30,076 nucleotides of DNA, from contig USNB01000001.1 in NCBI GenBank assembly GCA_900555875.1, positions 1 to 30,076 of the forward strand, given 5' to 3'. The notes below the pieces were generated by a model. The model saw only the letters and a program-made list of their open reading frames with translations, did not search any database and was not told the DNA's origin. The stretch is from an uncultured Eubacteriales bacterium. GTDB taxonomy: Bacteria > Bacillota > Clostridia > Christensenellales > Pumilibacteraceae. Both the position numbers and the translations under genes were made by a program. Shown here one piece after another: positions 13,752 to 22,199 of this stretch. Numbering within the stretch: position 1 is the first letter of the stretch; each line of letters opens with the position of its first letter.

Positions 13752-14671
13752 CCGAGCTTTTCTCCTTCTGTCATACGGCAACCGTTAAGGAAGTCGGCGC
13801 ATTTCATCCGCTTTTTTCCTTCAGCCTGCACCTCATCGAGAATGAGTAAACCGCTGCCGCAGCATACCGCTATCCCGTATTTGTCCGCTTTCCACACCGT
13901 GCCTGCCGGCAGATCCGTCCGTTCGCTGACGGGATGAGCGCGGTGGATCTTCAGTATTTTTCCGGAGCGGAACGTATAGGCGCCCGGCCACGGAGTGACT
14001 CCGCGAATGATGCGATCGATCTTTTCCGCGGGCAGCGTCCAGTCTATCAGCCCGTCGTTTTTCGTGAGCATGGGATAGTATGTTGCTTCCGCATCGTTCT
14101 GAGGCACGGGCACGATCTCGCCGCGTCCGAGCTTTTCAAGAAATTCAAGAAGAGCTTCCGTTCCGAGCTGCGATAATTTGTCAAGCAGCGAGGCGGATGT
14201 ATCGGTGTTTTCTATTGGTATTTTTTTGCACAGCAATATATCGCCCGTATCCAGCCCTTCGGCAGTCTGCATTATTGTGACCCCGGTCTCCTTCTCCCCG
14301 TTCATTATCGCTCTCTGCACGGGGCAGCTGCCGCGATATGCCGGGAGTAAGGAGGCATGTACATTTACGGTGCCGTATCTTGCGATACCGAGTATCTCTT
14401 TGCTGAGTATCTGTCCGTATGCCGCGGTGATAAATATATCGGCGCCGAACGAACGCAGTTCCGCCGCACCTTCCGTGCGTATTTTAGTGTACTGTCGTAC
14501 CGGCAGTCCCGCGCTTTCCGCGTATGTTTTTACGGGAGGAGGCGTCAGTTTGCCTCTGTCGCCGCGTTTATCCGGCTGCGTGACGACACATACGACTTCG
14601 TGTTCTGAGGCGCATAAACCTTCGAGTATCCGAAGCGCGAATTCCGGAGTTCCCATAAATACTATACGCAT
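13748..14671 (-). CDS. fmt: Methionyl-tRNA formyltransferase
   Basis: Fmt formylates initiator Met-tRNA using 10-formyl-tetrahydrofolate. The 307 residues include the catalytic N103, H105 and D141, set in NVHASLLPAYRG and GLDTGDIL, with the MGTPEFA N-terminus and a C-terminal tRNA-binding domain from about residue 205. GGAG lies nine bases before the ATG. def ends three bases upstream, so the formylase and the deformylase that reverses its mark are co-transcribed. Confidence 0.97.
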   Translation of the reverse strand: MRIVFMGTPEFALRILEGLCASEHEVVCVVTQPDKRGDRGKLTPPPVKTYAESAGLPVRQYTKIRTEGAAELRSFGADIFITAAYGQILSKEILGIARYGTVNVHASLLPAYRGSCPVQRAIMNGEKETGVTIMQTAEGLDTGDILLCKKIPIENTDTSASLLDKLSQLGTEALLEFLEKLGRGEIVPVPQNDAEATYYPMLTKNDGLIDWTLPAEKIDRIIRGVTPWPGAYTFRSGKILKIHRAHPVSERTDLPAGTVWKADKYGIAVCCGSGLLILDEVQAEGKKRMKCADFLNGCRMTEGEKLG

Positions 14672-14674
14672 TCG

Positions 14675-15127
14675 TCATCTCTCCTTTCTGACCAGCTTAT
14701 CGATAAAGAGCACGCCGTCGAGATGATCGAATTCATGACAGCATATGTTCGCAAGAAATCCCTCGGCTTTGAGCGTGAACGCTTTGCCGTGCCTGTCGTA
14801 TGCTCTGACTTCTATTTTCTTGGGACGTTCCACTTCGCCGTTTATCCCGGGTACGCTGAGGCAGCCTTCTTTACAGAGCTGTGAGCCCGAAGAGTTCACT
14901 ATCACGGGATTGACGAATTCATAGAACTTTTTGCCGTTGGGGCTGATCACTGCCACACGTTTGAGAACGCCCACCTGCGGACCTGCAAGTCCGACGCCGT
15001 CCGCATCGATCATCGTTTCTGCCATGTCGTCGAGAAGTGCGCCGAGCCGATCGTCGAACTCCGTTACTTCTTTGCATTTTTTACGGAGAATATCCTCTCC
15101 TATTTTTACTATCATTCTTTTTGCCAT
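14675..15127 (-). CDS. def: Peptide deformylase
   Basis: Def removes the N-formyl group from nascent proteins using an active-site metal. The 150 residues carry the three family motifs: GVGLAGPQVG at 44-53, EGCLS at 87-91 (metal-binding cysteine C89) and HEFDH at 131-135 (two metal-binding histidines and the catalytic glutamate). Motif 1 usually reads GxGLAAPQ, so the second alanine is glycine here, and the residue before HEFDH is cysteine rather than the usual glutamine. AAGG lies 8 bases before the ATG. Confidence 0.95.
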   Translation of the reverse strand: MAKRMIVKIGEDILRKKCKEVTEFDDRLGALLDDMAETMIDADGVGLAGPQVGVLKRVAVISPNGKKFYEFVNPVIVNSSGSQLCKEGCLSVPGINGEVERPKKIEVRAYDRHGKAFTLKAEGFLANICCHEFDHLDGVLFIDKLVRKER

Positions 15128-15143
15128 TTGTATTTCCTTAAGA

Positions 15144-17354
15144 TCAAGAGAGTTTTATCGGATCGGTCTCTGCGTATGACGTTATGCCGGTTACGCGGCA
15201 TTCATCCACAGCGGTGTATATCATGTCCTCGATATCATCCGAATCGGGAGACAGTCTTGCGAGTATCTGCATGCGGTATTCGTCCATGATCTTTTTTAAC
15301 GGAGCGCGCATGTAAGCGAGATAAATGAATTTATCCGGCGCCTTTTCCTTTGCCGCGGATACTCTTTCATATATGTTTTTGAGTACGGAGGCGGCTTTTC
15401 CGTCGTCCGTTCCGCTTACGAGAACTCTTACGATCTTTGCGAACGGCGGGTACTTCGTCACTTCACGGAGATTGATCTCCTTTTTGTAAAATCCCTTATA
15501 ATCGCCTTTGCGCACATAATCGTATACGTAATGATTGGGGGTATATGTCTGAAGGATCACTTTACCCGGTCTGTCCGCTCTTCCCGCTCTCCCCGCGACC
15601 TGCGTCGTAAGCTGGAAAGTACGTTCAACGCTGCGGTAATCCGCGATATGCAGGCTCATGTCCGCGTCGAGTATCCCCACGAGAGTGACGTCGGGAAAAT
15701 CGTGTCCTTTCGCTATCATCTGCGTGCCTACGAGTATGTCGGCTTTTTTTGCCCCGAATTCTCCGAGTATGCGGGCATGAGCGCCTTTGGTACGCGTGCT
15801 GTCGTTATCCATTCGCAGCACTCCGGCGTCGGGAAACATATCGGAAAGCAGAGCGGCGACTTTTTCGGTGCCTATGTAGCCTTCTTTGATGAATTTGCTC
15901 CCGCATTCCGGACACTCTGTAAGCGGAGCGTACATATTGCCGCAATAATGGCACTTTAGTCTGTCTTCTTCGCGGTGATATACGAGCGAGACATCGCATC
16001 TTTCGCACTTCGCGACATATCCGCATGCCTTACACATCACGTAAGACGCATACCCGCGTCTGTTGAGAAAAAGCATTGCCTGATTGCCCTGCCCGAGGCA
16101 GTCTTTCAATTCCCGCACGAGTTCGTCCGAGAATATGGAACGGTTGCCTCTGAGAGCCTCTTTGCACATATTTACGATCCTGACTTCCGGGAGCGGGCGT
16201 TTGTTTACTCTTCCCGTCAGTTCGAGAAGATTCATTCGTCCCCGGGTCGCCGCATAATATGTCTCCATCGACGGAGTTGCGCTGCCGAGAACGAGATTTG
16301 CGCCGTTATAATCTCTACGCCATCCCGCGACAGTCGAGGTAAAATATCTCGGATTGCGTTCGGACACGTAGCTCTGGTCGTGCTCTTCGTCTATTATGAT
16401 TATGCCGATATTTTCGAGAGGCGCAAATATCGCGCTGCGTGCGCCGAGGACTACTTTCGCTTCGCCGGTCAGGCATTTGCGCCATTCGTCGAATTTTTCG
16501 CCCTGCCCCAATCCGCTGTGCAGTACGGCGACTTCGTCGCCGAATCTGTTGCGGAAATTACGCAGCATCTGCGGAGTGAGCGAGATCTCGGGAACGAGCA
16601 TGATCGCCGTCTTGCCCCTGTCGAGAGCAGTGCGGATGCACCGCATATACACTTCGGTTTTTCCGCTGCCCGTAACTCCGTGGAGCAGAAAGGTTTTCCC
16701 GCTGGACGAGTCTATCGCTTTGCATGCCGCGCGTTGCTCATCCGTAAGTTTTATGTCTGCGGGATCTTCATCCGCCGTCATATCCGCGTACGGCACCCGG
16801 CGTTTTTCCGCATCGGTTATTATCACTATCCCGCGTTCGGCAAAATTTCTGAGTGCGCTTGCGGAAAGTATTTTGTTGAGTTCGCTGACGTATTCGCCGT
16901 CGGGTTTGTCGATAGACAGATAGTCGTATAACTCTCTCTGCGCGATCGCGCCTTTTCTTATGAATTCGTCCGGATCGCGGTCCCTGTATTCGTCGGCAAG
17001 TACGGCAAGCTGTCTCGTAAGTTCCTTTACCCTGCCTCCCCGCATTGCCGCGGGGATGAAAAGCCGGAGGATATCGACACGGAGCAGATGCATTTTTGCG
17101 CGCATCTTATCCATGAGGTCGAACATTTCTTCCGTGATTATAGGCGTTTTGTCGAGGACGGACGATACTGCTTTTATCCTTTCGGATGGCACATCCGTGG
17201 AGGATTTGACGCCGATCACGAATCCCTCTTTGTGCATCCTGCCGAATGGCACGGATACGCGCATGCCTCGCTTTATATCAAAACCGCCGCAATCGTAGTC
17301 GAAAATGCGATCGACTTCTGCGGCAGCAATATCTATTATGACCTCGGCGTACAT
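15144..17354 (-). CDS. priA: Primosomal helicase PriA
   Basis: PriA recognises abandoned forks and reloads the replisome. Of 736 residues, about 1-100 form the 3'-DNA-binding domain; Walker A GVTGSGKT is at 226-233 and DEEH at 322-325, followed by GSATPS. A zinc-binding insertion has four CxxC pairs (CKAC, CERC, CHYC, CPEC), then GTQMIAKGHDFP, DYRSVERTFQL and QVAGRAGR helicase motifs. All eight zinc cysteines are present. It starts two bases after the coaBC stop. Confidence 0.97.
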   Translation of the reverse strand: MYAEVIIDIAAAEVDRIFDYDCGGFDIKRGMRVSVPFGRMHKEGFVIGVKSSTDVPSERIKAVSSVLDKTPIITEEMFDLMDKMRAKMHLLRVDILRLFIPAAMRGGRVKELTRQLAVLADEYRDRDPDEFIRKGAIAQRELYDYLSIDKPDGEYVSELNKILSASALRNFAERGIVIITDAEKRRVPYADMTADEDPADIKLTDEQRAACKAIDSSSGKTFLLHGVTGSGKTEVYMRCIRTALDRGKTAIMLVPEISLTPQMLRNFRNRFGDEVAVLHSGLGQGEKFDEWRKCLTGEAKVVLGARSAIFAPLENIGIIIIDEEHDQSYVSERNPRYFTSTVAGWRRDYNGANLVLGSATPSMETYYAATRGRMNLLELTGRVNKRPLPEVRIVNMCKEALRGNRSIFSDELVRELKDCLGQGNQAMLFLNRRGYASYVMCKACGYVAKCERCDVSLVYHREEDRLKCHYCGNMYAPLTECPECGSKFIKEGYIGTEKVAALLSDMFPDAGVLRMDNDSTRTKGAHARILGEFGAKKADILVGTQMIAKGHDFPDVTLVGILDADMSLHIADYRSVERTFQLTTQVAGRAGRADRPGKVILQTYTPNHYVYDYVRKGDYKGFYKKEINLREVTKYPPFAKIVRVLVSGTDDGKAASVLKNIYERVSAAKEKAPDKFIYLAYMRAPLKKIMDEYRMQILARLSPDSDDIEDMIYTAVDECRVTGITSYAETDPIKLS

Positions 17355-17356
17355 CT

Positions 17357-18544
17357 TCAGATCTCTGCTATCCTGTCAAGTATGATATCCGCAAGTTCGG
17401 ATTTACTCATCAGCGGAAGTTTCTCCGTACCGGAAGCCGTGATGAGTTCTGCAATATTGGTATCCGTACCGAAACCCGCGCCTTCTTTGGTCACGTCGTT
17501 TGCAACGACCATGTCGGCATTTTTCTTCGCAAGTTTCGCCTTTGCGTTCTTCTCGGTGTTCTCCGTTTCTGCGGCAAAGATCACGAGTTTTTTGCTGCCC
17601 TTGACCTTACCCACCGCCTCTGCGATATCTTCCGTTTTTTCTAGTTCCAGAATGAATCCTTTATCCGATTTGATCTTGTTGTTTCGGATATCTGCGGGTC
17701 TGAAATCGCAGGGCGCTGCGGCTTTTATCACGATATCGGCGCGCGGAAGCAATCCGAGCACGGCATCGTACATTTCACCGGTAGTGACGACGTCGTATCT
17801 TTCGAAACGGCTGTCCGACAGGTCTGCAGTAACGCTGCCGCATACCACGATCACTTTCGCGCCTCTGTCAGCCGCGGCTTTCGCTATCGCCGCGCCCATC
17901 TTGCCGCTCGATCTGTTGCATATGAAACGCACGGGATCTATAGGCTCGCGCGTTCCGCCCGCAGTGACGAGAACGGTTTTTCCTTCGTAATCGCGCCTGG
18001 GGTATAATAATTCGATGATATGGAATTCGATGACTTCCGGTTCCGCCATCCGACCGTCGCCGCTGTCTCCGCAGGCAAGCATGCCCTTACCCGTCGGGAC
18101 GAAGCGAACGCCGCGGCGTTTCAGGATCTCCTCGTTTGCGCGATATGCCGCAGAAGCGAGCATATTTGAATTCATCGCCGGAGCAAGCAATATCGGACAC
18201 GTGCATGCCATTACGGTGGTGGACAGAAAATCATCCGCGATCCCTGCTGCGAGCTTGCCCGCAAAATCGGCGGTGCACGGAGCGATGACGCAGACATCGG
18301 CGCGTTTCGCGAGTGAGATATGTTCAACTTCCCATTCGCGGTCGCGGTCAAAAGTATCCACCGTGACGCGGTTGTTGCTGAGAGTTTCGAACGTCAGAGG
18401 AGAGACGAACTCCGTCGCGTTTTTTGTCATTGCGACGCGAACGTCTGCCCCCTGTTTCTTAAGCGACGAAACGAGAGCGCATACCTTATATACCGCGATA
18501 CCGCCCGTCACTCCGACGAGCACGCATTTGCCCTTGAGATCCAT
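17357..18544 (-). CDS. coaBC: Bifunctional CoaBC (phosphopantothenoylcysteine synthase/decarboxylase)
   Basis: CoaBC attaches cysteine to 4'-phosphopantothenate (CoaB) and decarboxylates the product (CoaC, an FMN enzyme) in coenzyme A synthesis. In the 395 residues, CoaC is N-terminal, with catalytic H75 (HISLAKRAD), PAMNSNM at 122-128 and active-site C158 in GMLACGDSGDGRMAEP. CoaB follows from about residue 190, with VTAGGTREPIDPVR, NRSSGKMG and NKIKSDK. The ATG at 18544 forms a TGATG overlap with the rpoZ stop; a TTG one codon earlier is less likely. Confidence 0.96.
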   Translation of the reverse strand: MDLKGKCVLVGVTGGIAVYKVCALVSSLKKQGADVRVAMTKNATEFVSPLTFETLSNNRVTVDTFDRDREWEVEHISLAKRADVCVIAPCTADFAGKLAAGIADDFLSTTVMACTCPILLAPAMNSNMLASAAYRANEEILKRRGVRFVPTGKGMLACGDSGDGRMAEPEVIEFHIIELLYPRRDYEGKTVLVTAGGTREPIDPVRFICNRSSGKMGAAIAKAAADRGAKVIVVCGSVTADLSDSRFERYDVVTTGEMYDAVLGLLPRADIVIKAAAPCDFRPADIRNNKIKSDKGFILELEKTEDIAEAVGKVKGSKKLVIFAAETENTEKNAKAKLAKKNADMVVANDVTKEGAGFGTDTNIAELITASGTEKLPLMSKSELADIILDRIAEI

Positions 18545-18747
18545 CAATCTTCTTCGCTCATCTCCACGGTGCCGTCATAAACTTCGTGCGCGGCGTACGA
18601 TATGGGGTTGAAATCCGGACCCATGGAAGATGTGTCGTCGCCCAGCTTTTGCTGGATCTCTCTCGCGCGTTTTGTAACGAGGCATACGAGAGCATATTTG
18701 CAACCTATTTTATCAACGAGTTTGTCAATGGGAGGATCTACTAACAT
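18544..18747 (-). CDS. rpoZ: RNA polymerase omega subunit
   Basis: Omega helps assemble and stabilise RNA polymerase by clamping beta-prime. The 67 residues contain PPIDKLVDKIGCKYALVCLV, the conserved TKRAREIQ helix and an acidic tail (EMSEED), all typical of the Gram-positive family. The position between gmk and coaBC is conserved in Firmicutes. GGAGAACAAAAA precedes the ATG, which lies within the end of gmk (7-base overlap). Confidence 0.95.
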   Translation of the reverse strand: MLVDPPIDKLVDKIGCKYALVCLVTKRAREIQQKLGDDTSSMGPDFNPISYAAHEVYDGTVEMSEED

Positions 18748-19313
18748 TTTTTGTTCTCCTTTATGCTGTCTATGATATCGATCACTTCTCCGACGGCCCT
18801 GTCTATGTCGTCGTTTATCACTCTGTGATCGAATTCGCCGCTGAGTGCGATCTCGCTTTTGGCGAGCGCCAGCCTGGCGGCAATTTGTTCTTCGGATTCG
18901 GTGCCTCTTCCCTTGAGACGGCGTTCAAGTTCTTTTTCGTCTGGAGGGAGCACGAATATCGTCACGCAGTCAGGATATGCCGCTTTTATCTGCCGGGCAC
19001 CTTTGACGTCTATTTCAAGAAGGACGTCTTTACCTGTTGCAAGCGTTTCGATCACGGGCGCTTTGGGCGTGCCGTAAAGATTGCCTACCGTCTCCGCCCA
19101 CTCGAGGAACTCGCCCCCGGCAAGTTTGGCGGTGAACTCTTCGCGGCTCATGAAAAAATAATGCACGCCGTTCACTTCTCCGTTTCTCGGCTTTCTCGTC
19201 GTTGCGGATACGGAGACTTTCAGGTCGGGCATCGCTTTGAGCAGCCGCGAATACATCGTTCCCTTTCCCACTCCGGACGGACCGGATAATACTATAAGCA
19301 GTCCGTGTCTCAT
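18741..19313 (-). CDS. gmk: Guanylate kinase
   Basis: Gmk phosphorylates GMP to GDP. The 190 residues have the P-loop GPSGVGKG at 11-18, the GMP-binding SVSATTRKPRNGEVNGVHYFF stretch (described here as TTRKPR to HYFF), GEFLEWAETVGNLYGT and DVLLEIDVKGARQ. The ATG overlaps the yicC stop (ATGA). In B. subtilis remA (ylzA) lies between yicC and gmk; here there is no room for it. Confidence 0.97.
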   Translation of the reverse strand: MRHGLLIVLSGPSGVGKGTMYSRLLKAMPDLKVSVSATTRKPRNGEVNGVHYFFMSREEFTAKLAGGEFLEWAETVGNLYGTPKAPVIETLATGKDVLLEIDVKGARQIKAAYPDCVTIFVLPPDEKELERRLKGRGTESEEQIAARLALAKSEIALSGEFDHRVINDDIDRAVGEVIDIIDSIKENKKC

Positions 19314-20185
19314 TCTACGTTCCTGATCTGTTCCTTTATCTTTTCAAGCTCGTTTTTCATTTCGATCACGAGCTTTGACAGTTCAAGATCGTTCGCCTTG
19401 CTGCCCATGGTGTTGATTTCGCGGTTCATCTCCTGCGAGAGAAAATCCAAGCGTCTGCCCTGAGGTTCGTTGCTCTCCAGCGCTTTCGTGAACTGGTCTA
19501 TATGCGACGTGAGGCGCGATATCTCTTCGTTTATATCGCATTTATCCGCAAAAACCGCAACTTCCGTCGCGATACGCGCTTCGTCTATCGCCGGAGAATC
19601 GAGAAGATCCGCGATGCGTTTGCTTAACTTTTCCTTGTATTCGGTCACGACGGACGGCGCGCGCACGACTACCTTTTTAAGGGATACGATGATGTTGCCG
19701 ACAAGTTTGGCAAGATCTGCCTGCACGCTTTTTCCTTCTGTCGTTCTCATCGCGTCCAGCGATCTTACCGCTTCGGCAGCCGCGCTTTCGAACAGCTCTT
19801 TGATCTCGTCGCGGTTTTCTTCAGCAGCGGTCACGACGAGTACGTCCTGCATGCGTACGAGCGACATCGTCGTTATATCGTCCGGCAAGCCGAATTCGTC
19901 GCGTATTTTGCGCATAGCTGTCAGATATTCGGCGGCAAGCGGGACATCCGTCTCCACGACTTTATCCGTTTCACCCGTCACTTCATACGTATAATATACG
20001 TCCAGTGTGCCGCGTTTGACTACTTCCTGTATCTTCTTCTTTACGACGTCCTCGACATAGGAAAGCGATTTGGGGAAGCGCGTGTTGATATCGAGAAAAC
20101 GATTGTTTACGGATTTGATCTCGATCGTTACTTTTCTGTTTGCGCCGGCCGCTTCTCCTTTGCCGTATCCTGTCATGCTTTTCAT
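19310..20185 (-). CDS. yicC: YicC-family endoribonuclease
   Basis: YicC/YloC proteins have been described as endoribonucleases. The 291 residues begin MKSMTGYGKGEA and include the conserved EIKSVNNRFLDINTRFP stretch (residues about 21-37), then GRRLDFLSQEMNREINTMGSK and LSKLVIEMKNELEKIKEQIRN, which are the family's N- and C-terminal signatures. The middle is helical and charged. AGAGG lies 7 bases before the ATG. It is the first gene of the unit running to rpe, with a promoter just upstream. Confidence 0.94.
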   Translation of the reverse strand: MKSMTGYGKGEAAGANRKVTIEIKSVNNRFLDINTRFPKSLSYVEDVVKKKIQEVVKRGTLDVYYTYEVTGETDKVVETDVPLAAEYLTAMRKIRDEFGLPDDITTMSLVRMQDVLVVTAAEENRDEIKELFESAAAEAVRSLDAMRTTEGKSVQADLAKLVGNIIVSLKKVVVRAPSVVTEYKEKLSKRIADLLDSPAIDEARIATEVAVFADKCDINEEISRLTSHIDQFTKALESNEPQGRRLDFLSQEMNREINTMGSKANDLELSKLVIEMKNELEKIKEQIRNVE

Positions 20186-20203
20186 GTGCGATACCTCTTA
20201 AAT

Positions 20204-20218
20204 GCGGAGCGTCTCCGC
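20204..20218 (-). repeat. Stem-loop at predicted 5' end of yicC mRNA
   Basis: GCGGAG (20204-20209) and CTCCGC (20213-20218) form a perfect 6-bp stem with a 3-base loop. With the -10 box ending at 20225, the predicted start site falls at about 20218, so the long operon's mRNA may begin with this hairpin, a structure that can protect mRNA from 5'-dependent decay. Confidence 0.45.
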
Positions 20219-20224
20219 CCGTAT

Positions 20225-20253
20225 ATTATATATTAACACTTTTGCCCCATCGA
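20225..20253 (-). promoter_or_regulatory. Probable promoter for yicC-gmk-...-rpe unit
   Basis: A perfect TATAAT (20225-20230) on the minus strand lies in the 70-base gap between ligA and yicC. The -35 position at 17 bases reads TCGATG, a poor match, so the promoter may be weak or need an activator. There is no terminator between ligA and this site. Confidence 0.5.
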
Positions 20254-20255
20254 AA

Positions 20256-22199
20256 TCAAGCGTTTACGAGCGATAAAAATTCGCTTTCGCCTATCACTTT
20301 TATACCCGCCGCTTTTGCTTTGGCCAGTTTGCTGCCGGCATCTTCGCCGGCTATGACGAGCGTGGTCTCCCGCGTAACGGACGACTGCACGTTGCCGCCC
20401 AGCGATACGATCAGCTCTGCGGCCATGGATCTCGGCATTGCGGTCAGTTTGCCCGTCAGGACGATATTTTGTCCCGTCAGTTTTCCTTCCGTGTTTTCGT
20501 CGGGAACGGGAGACACTCCGCGTTCGCGCAGCTTTGCGTCGAGATCGGGGTTGGCAGCAAAGAAACCGGATATGTCGGAAGCGATACATTCGCCTATGTC
20601 GTCCAGTGCCGAGAGCTCTTCCGTGCTTGCTGCCGCAAGCTTTTCCACGCTGCCGTATGTGCGGGACAGATCGTAAGCGAGCTTTTTGCCTACGTTGGGT
20701 ATTCCGAGCGCATTTATGTACGCGGACAGCTTTACGTGTTTGCTCTTTTCGATAGCCGCAAGCAGTTTATCCGCTTTTTTATCTTTGAAGGATTCGAGTT
20801 CAAGAAGATCGTCGCGCCGCACGTCATAGATCTCGTAAGGCTCGCGCACGCCGAGATAATCGTGAAATTTTCCTATCGTGTTGGAGCTGAGTCCGTCTAT
20901 ATCCATACAGTCTTTAGCCGCGAAATGAGTGAGTCGGGCGATTATGCGCATCCTGCAGCCTTCGGGATTTGTGCAGAAAAGGTGTGCGCCTTTTTCCTCG
21001 ACGGGCGCTCCGCAATCCGGGCAGACTGCCGGCCTTACGATGTCTTTGTCGCCCGTACCGTCTACGGCAGACAATATTTCCGGTATCACGTCGTTGCTCC
21101 GTCTGATAAATACCGTGCTTCCTATTCTGACGTGTTTGCGGAGTATGTCGCCGTAATTGTTCAGCGTAGCGCGTTTCACGGTGGCTCCGCACAGTTCTAC
21201 CGGCTCGAGAAGCGCAAGCGGCGTGAGTTTACCCGTTCTGCCCACCTGCCATATCACGTCCTTAACGGTAGTCGTAGTCTCTTCCGCCTCGAATTTATAC
21301 GCTATTGCCCAACGAGGGAATTTGTCCGTATATCCTAATTTTTCCCTGAGCGCATAGTCGTCCACTTTAACGACCATGCCGTCTATGTCGAAGTCGAGAG
21401 CGTCCCTGTCTACGGATGAGATAACGGATATTATCTGTTCTATGTCAGACGTAATACACAACTTTTCTGTTTTGAATTTATTGCTTTTCAGCCATTCTAT
21501 GCCGTTTTGCTGCGATTTTACCGAACCGTCGGAAATATAATTCACGTCGTAGAATATCATGTCGAGATTGCGCGAAGCAGTTACTTTCGGATCGAGATTG
21601 CGCAGCGCTCCCGCAGCGCCGTTGCGCGGGTTCTTGAGCGGCTCATCCGCCGTTTCGTTGTATTTGCGGAAGGCGGAGCGACGCATGATGCACTCTCCTT
21701 TTGCTTCTGCCGTTCCCTGATATGAGATCCGCATCGGGATCGATCTTATCGTTCTCGCCTGCTCCGTGACATCTTCTCCCGTGACGCCGTTTCCTCGCGT
21801 CGCCGCGCCTTTGAACAGCCCGTTCTCATAAGTCACCACCAGCGTAAGTCCGTCAAGTTTGTATTCGAGCGTGAACGTCACGGGCGTTTCGTCCGCAGCT
21901 CTGACCGCTTTTGCCGCCCATTCCCTGAGTTCGTCGAACGAACGACACTTATCCAGAGAATAAAGTCTCGATATATGCTCGTGCGGCGAAAATGCGGAAA
22001 CGGGATCGCCGCCTACTCTGCGCGTGGGAGAATCGGGCAGACGCTCTCCGCTTACGCGTTCGAGTGCGCTCAGTTCGTCGTAAAGTCTGTCGTATACGTC
22101 GTCCGTTACCGCCGGATCATCGAGCACGTAATAGCGGTACGCATAGTCGTTAAGCGTATCCACCAGCTCTTTCATTCTGTTCTTTTCTGTTTGCGTCAT
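20256..22199 (-). CDS. ligA: NAD-dependent DNA ligase LigA
   Basis: LigA seals nicks in replication and repair using NAD. The 647 residues (E. coli has 671) contain domain Ia (DDPAVTDDVYDRLYDEL), the adenylated lysine K114 in EYKLDG, GVTGEDVTEQARTI, FDIDGMVVKV and the OB domain. These are followed by a zinc finger of two cysteine pairs (CPDC and the pair in CTNPEGC), helix-hairpin-helix repeats and a C-terminal BRCT domain starting about NIVLTGKL. The start overlaps the pcrA stop as ATGA. The pcrA-ligA pairing is conserved in Firmicutes. Confidence 0.97.
   Translation of the reverse strand: MTQTEKNRMKELVDTLNDYAYRYYVLDDPAVTDDVYDRLYDELSALERVSGERLPDSPTRRVGGDPVSAFSPHEHISRLYSLDKCRSFDELREWAAKAVRAADETPVTFTLEYKLDGLTLVVTYENGLFKGAATRGNGVTGEDVTEQARTIRSIPMRISYQGTAEAKGECIMRRSAFRKYNETADEPLKNPRNGAAGALRNLDPKVTASRNLDMIFYDVNYISDGSVKSQQNGIEWLKSNKFKTEKLCITSDIEQIISVISSVDRDALDFDIDGMVVKVDDYALREKLGYTDKFPRWAIAYKFEAEETTTTVKDVIWQVGRTGKLTPLALLEPVELCGATVKRATLNNYGDILRKHVRIGSTVFIRRSNDVIPEILSAVDGTGDKDIVRPAVCPDCGAPVEEKGAHLFCTNPEGCRMRIIARLTHFAAKDCMDIDGLSSNTIGKFHDYLGVREPYEIYDVRRDDLLELESFKDKKADKLLAAIEKSKHVKLSAYINALGIPNVGKKLAYDLSRTYGSVEKLAAASTEELSALDDIGECIASDISGFFAANPDLDAKLRERGVSPVPDENTEGKLTGQNIVLTGKLTAMPRSMAAELIVSLGGNVQSSVTRETTLVIAGEDAGSKLAKAKAAGIKVIGESEFLSLVNA

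Noticed and set aside
15975..16931. 318-codon plus-strand frame opposite priA
   Set aside because: It is a mirror frame of the priA helicase core, which carries all expected motifs on the other strand.
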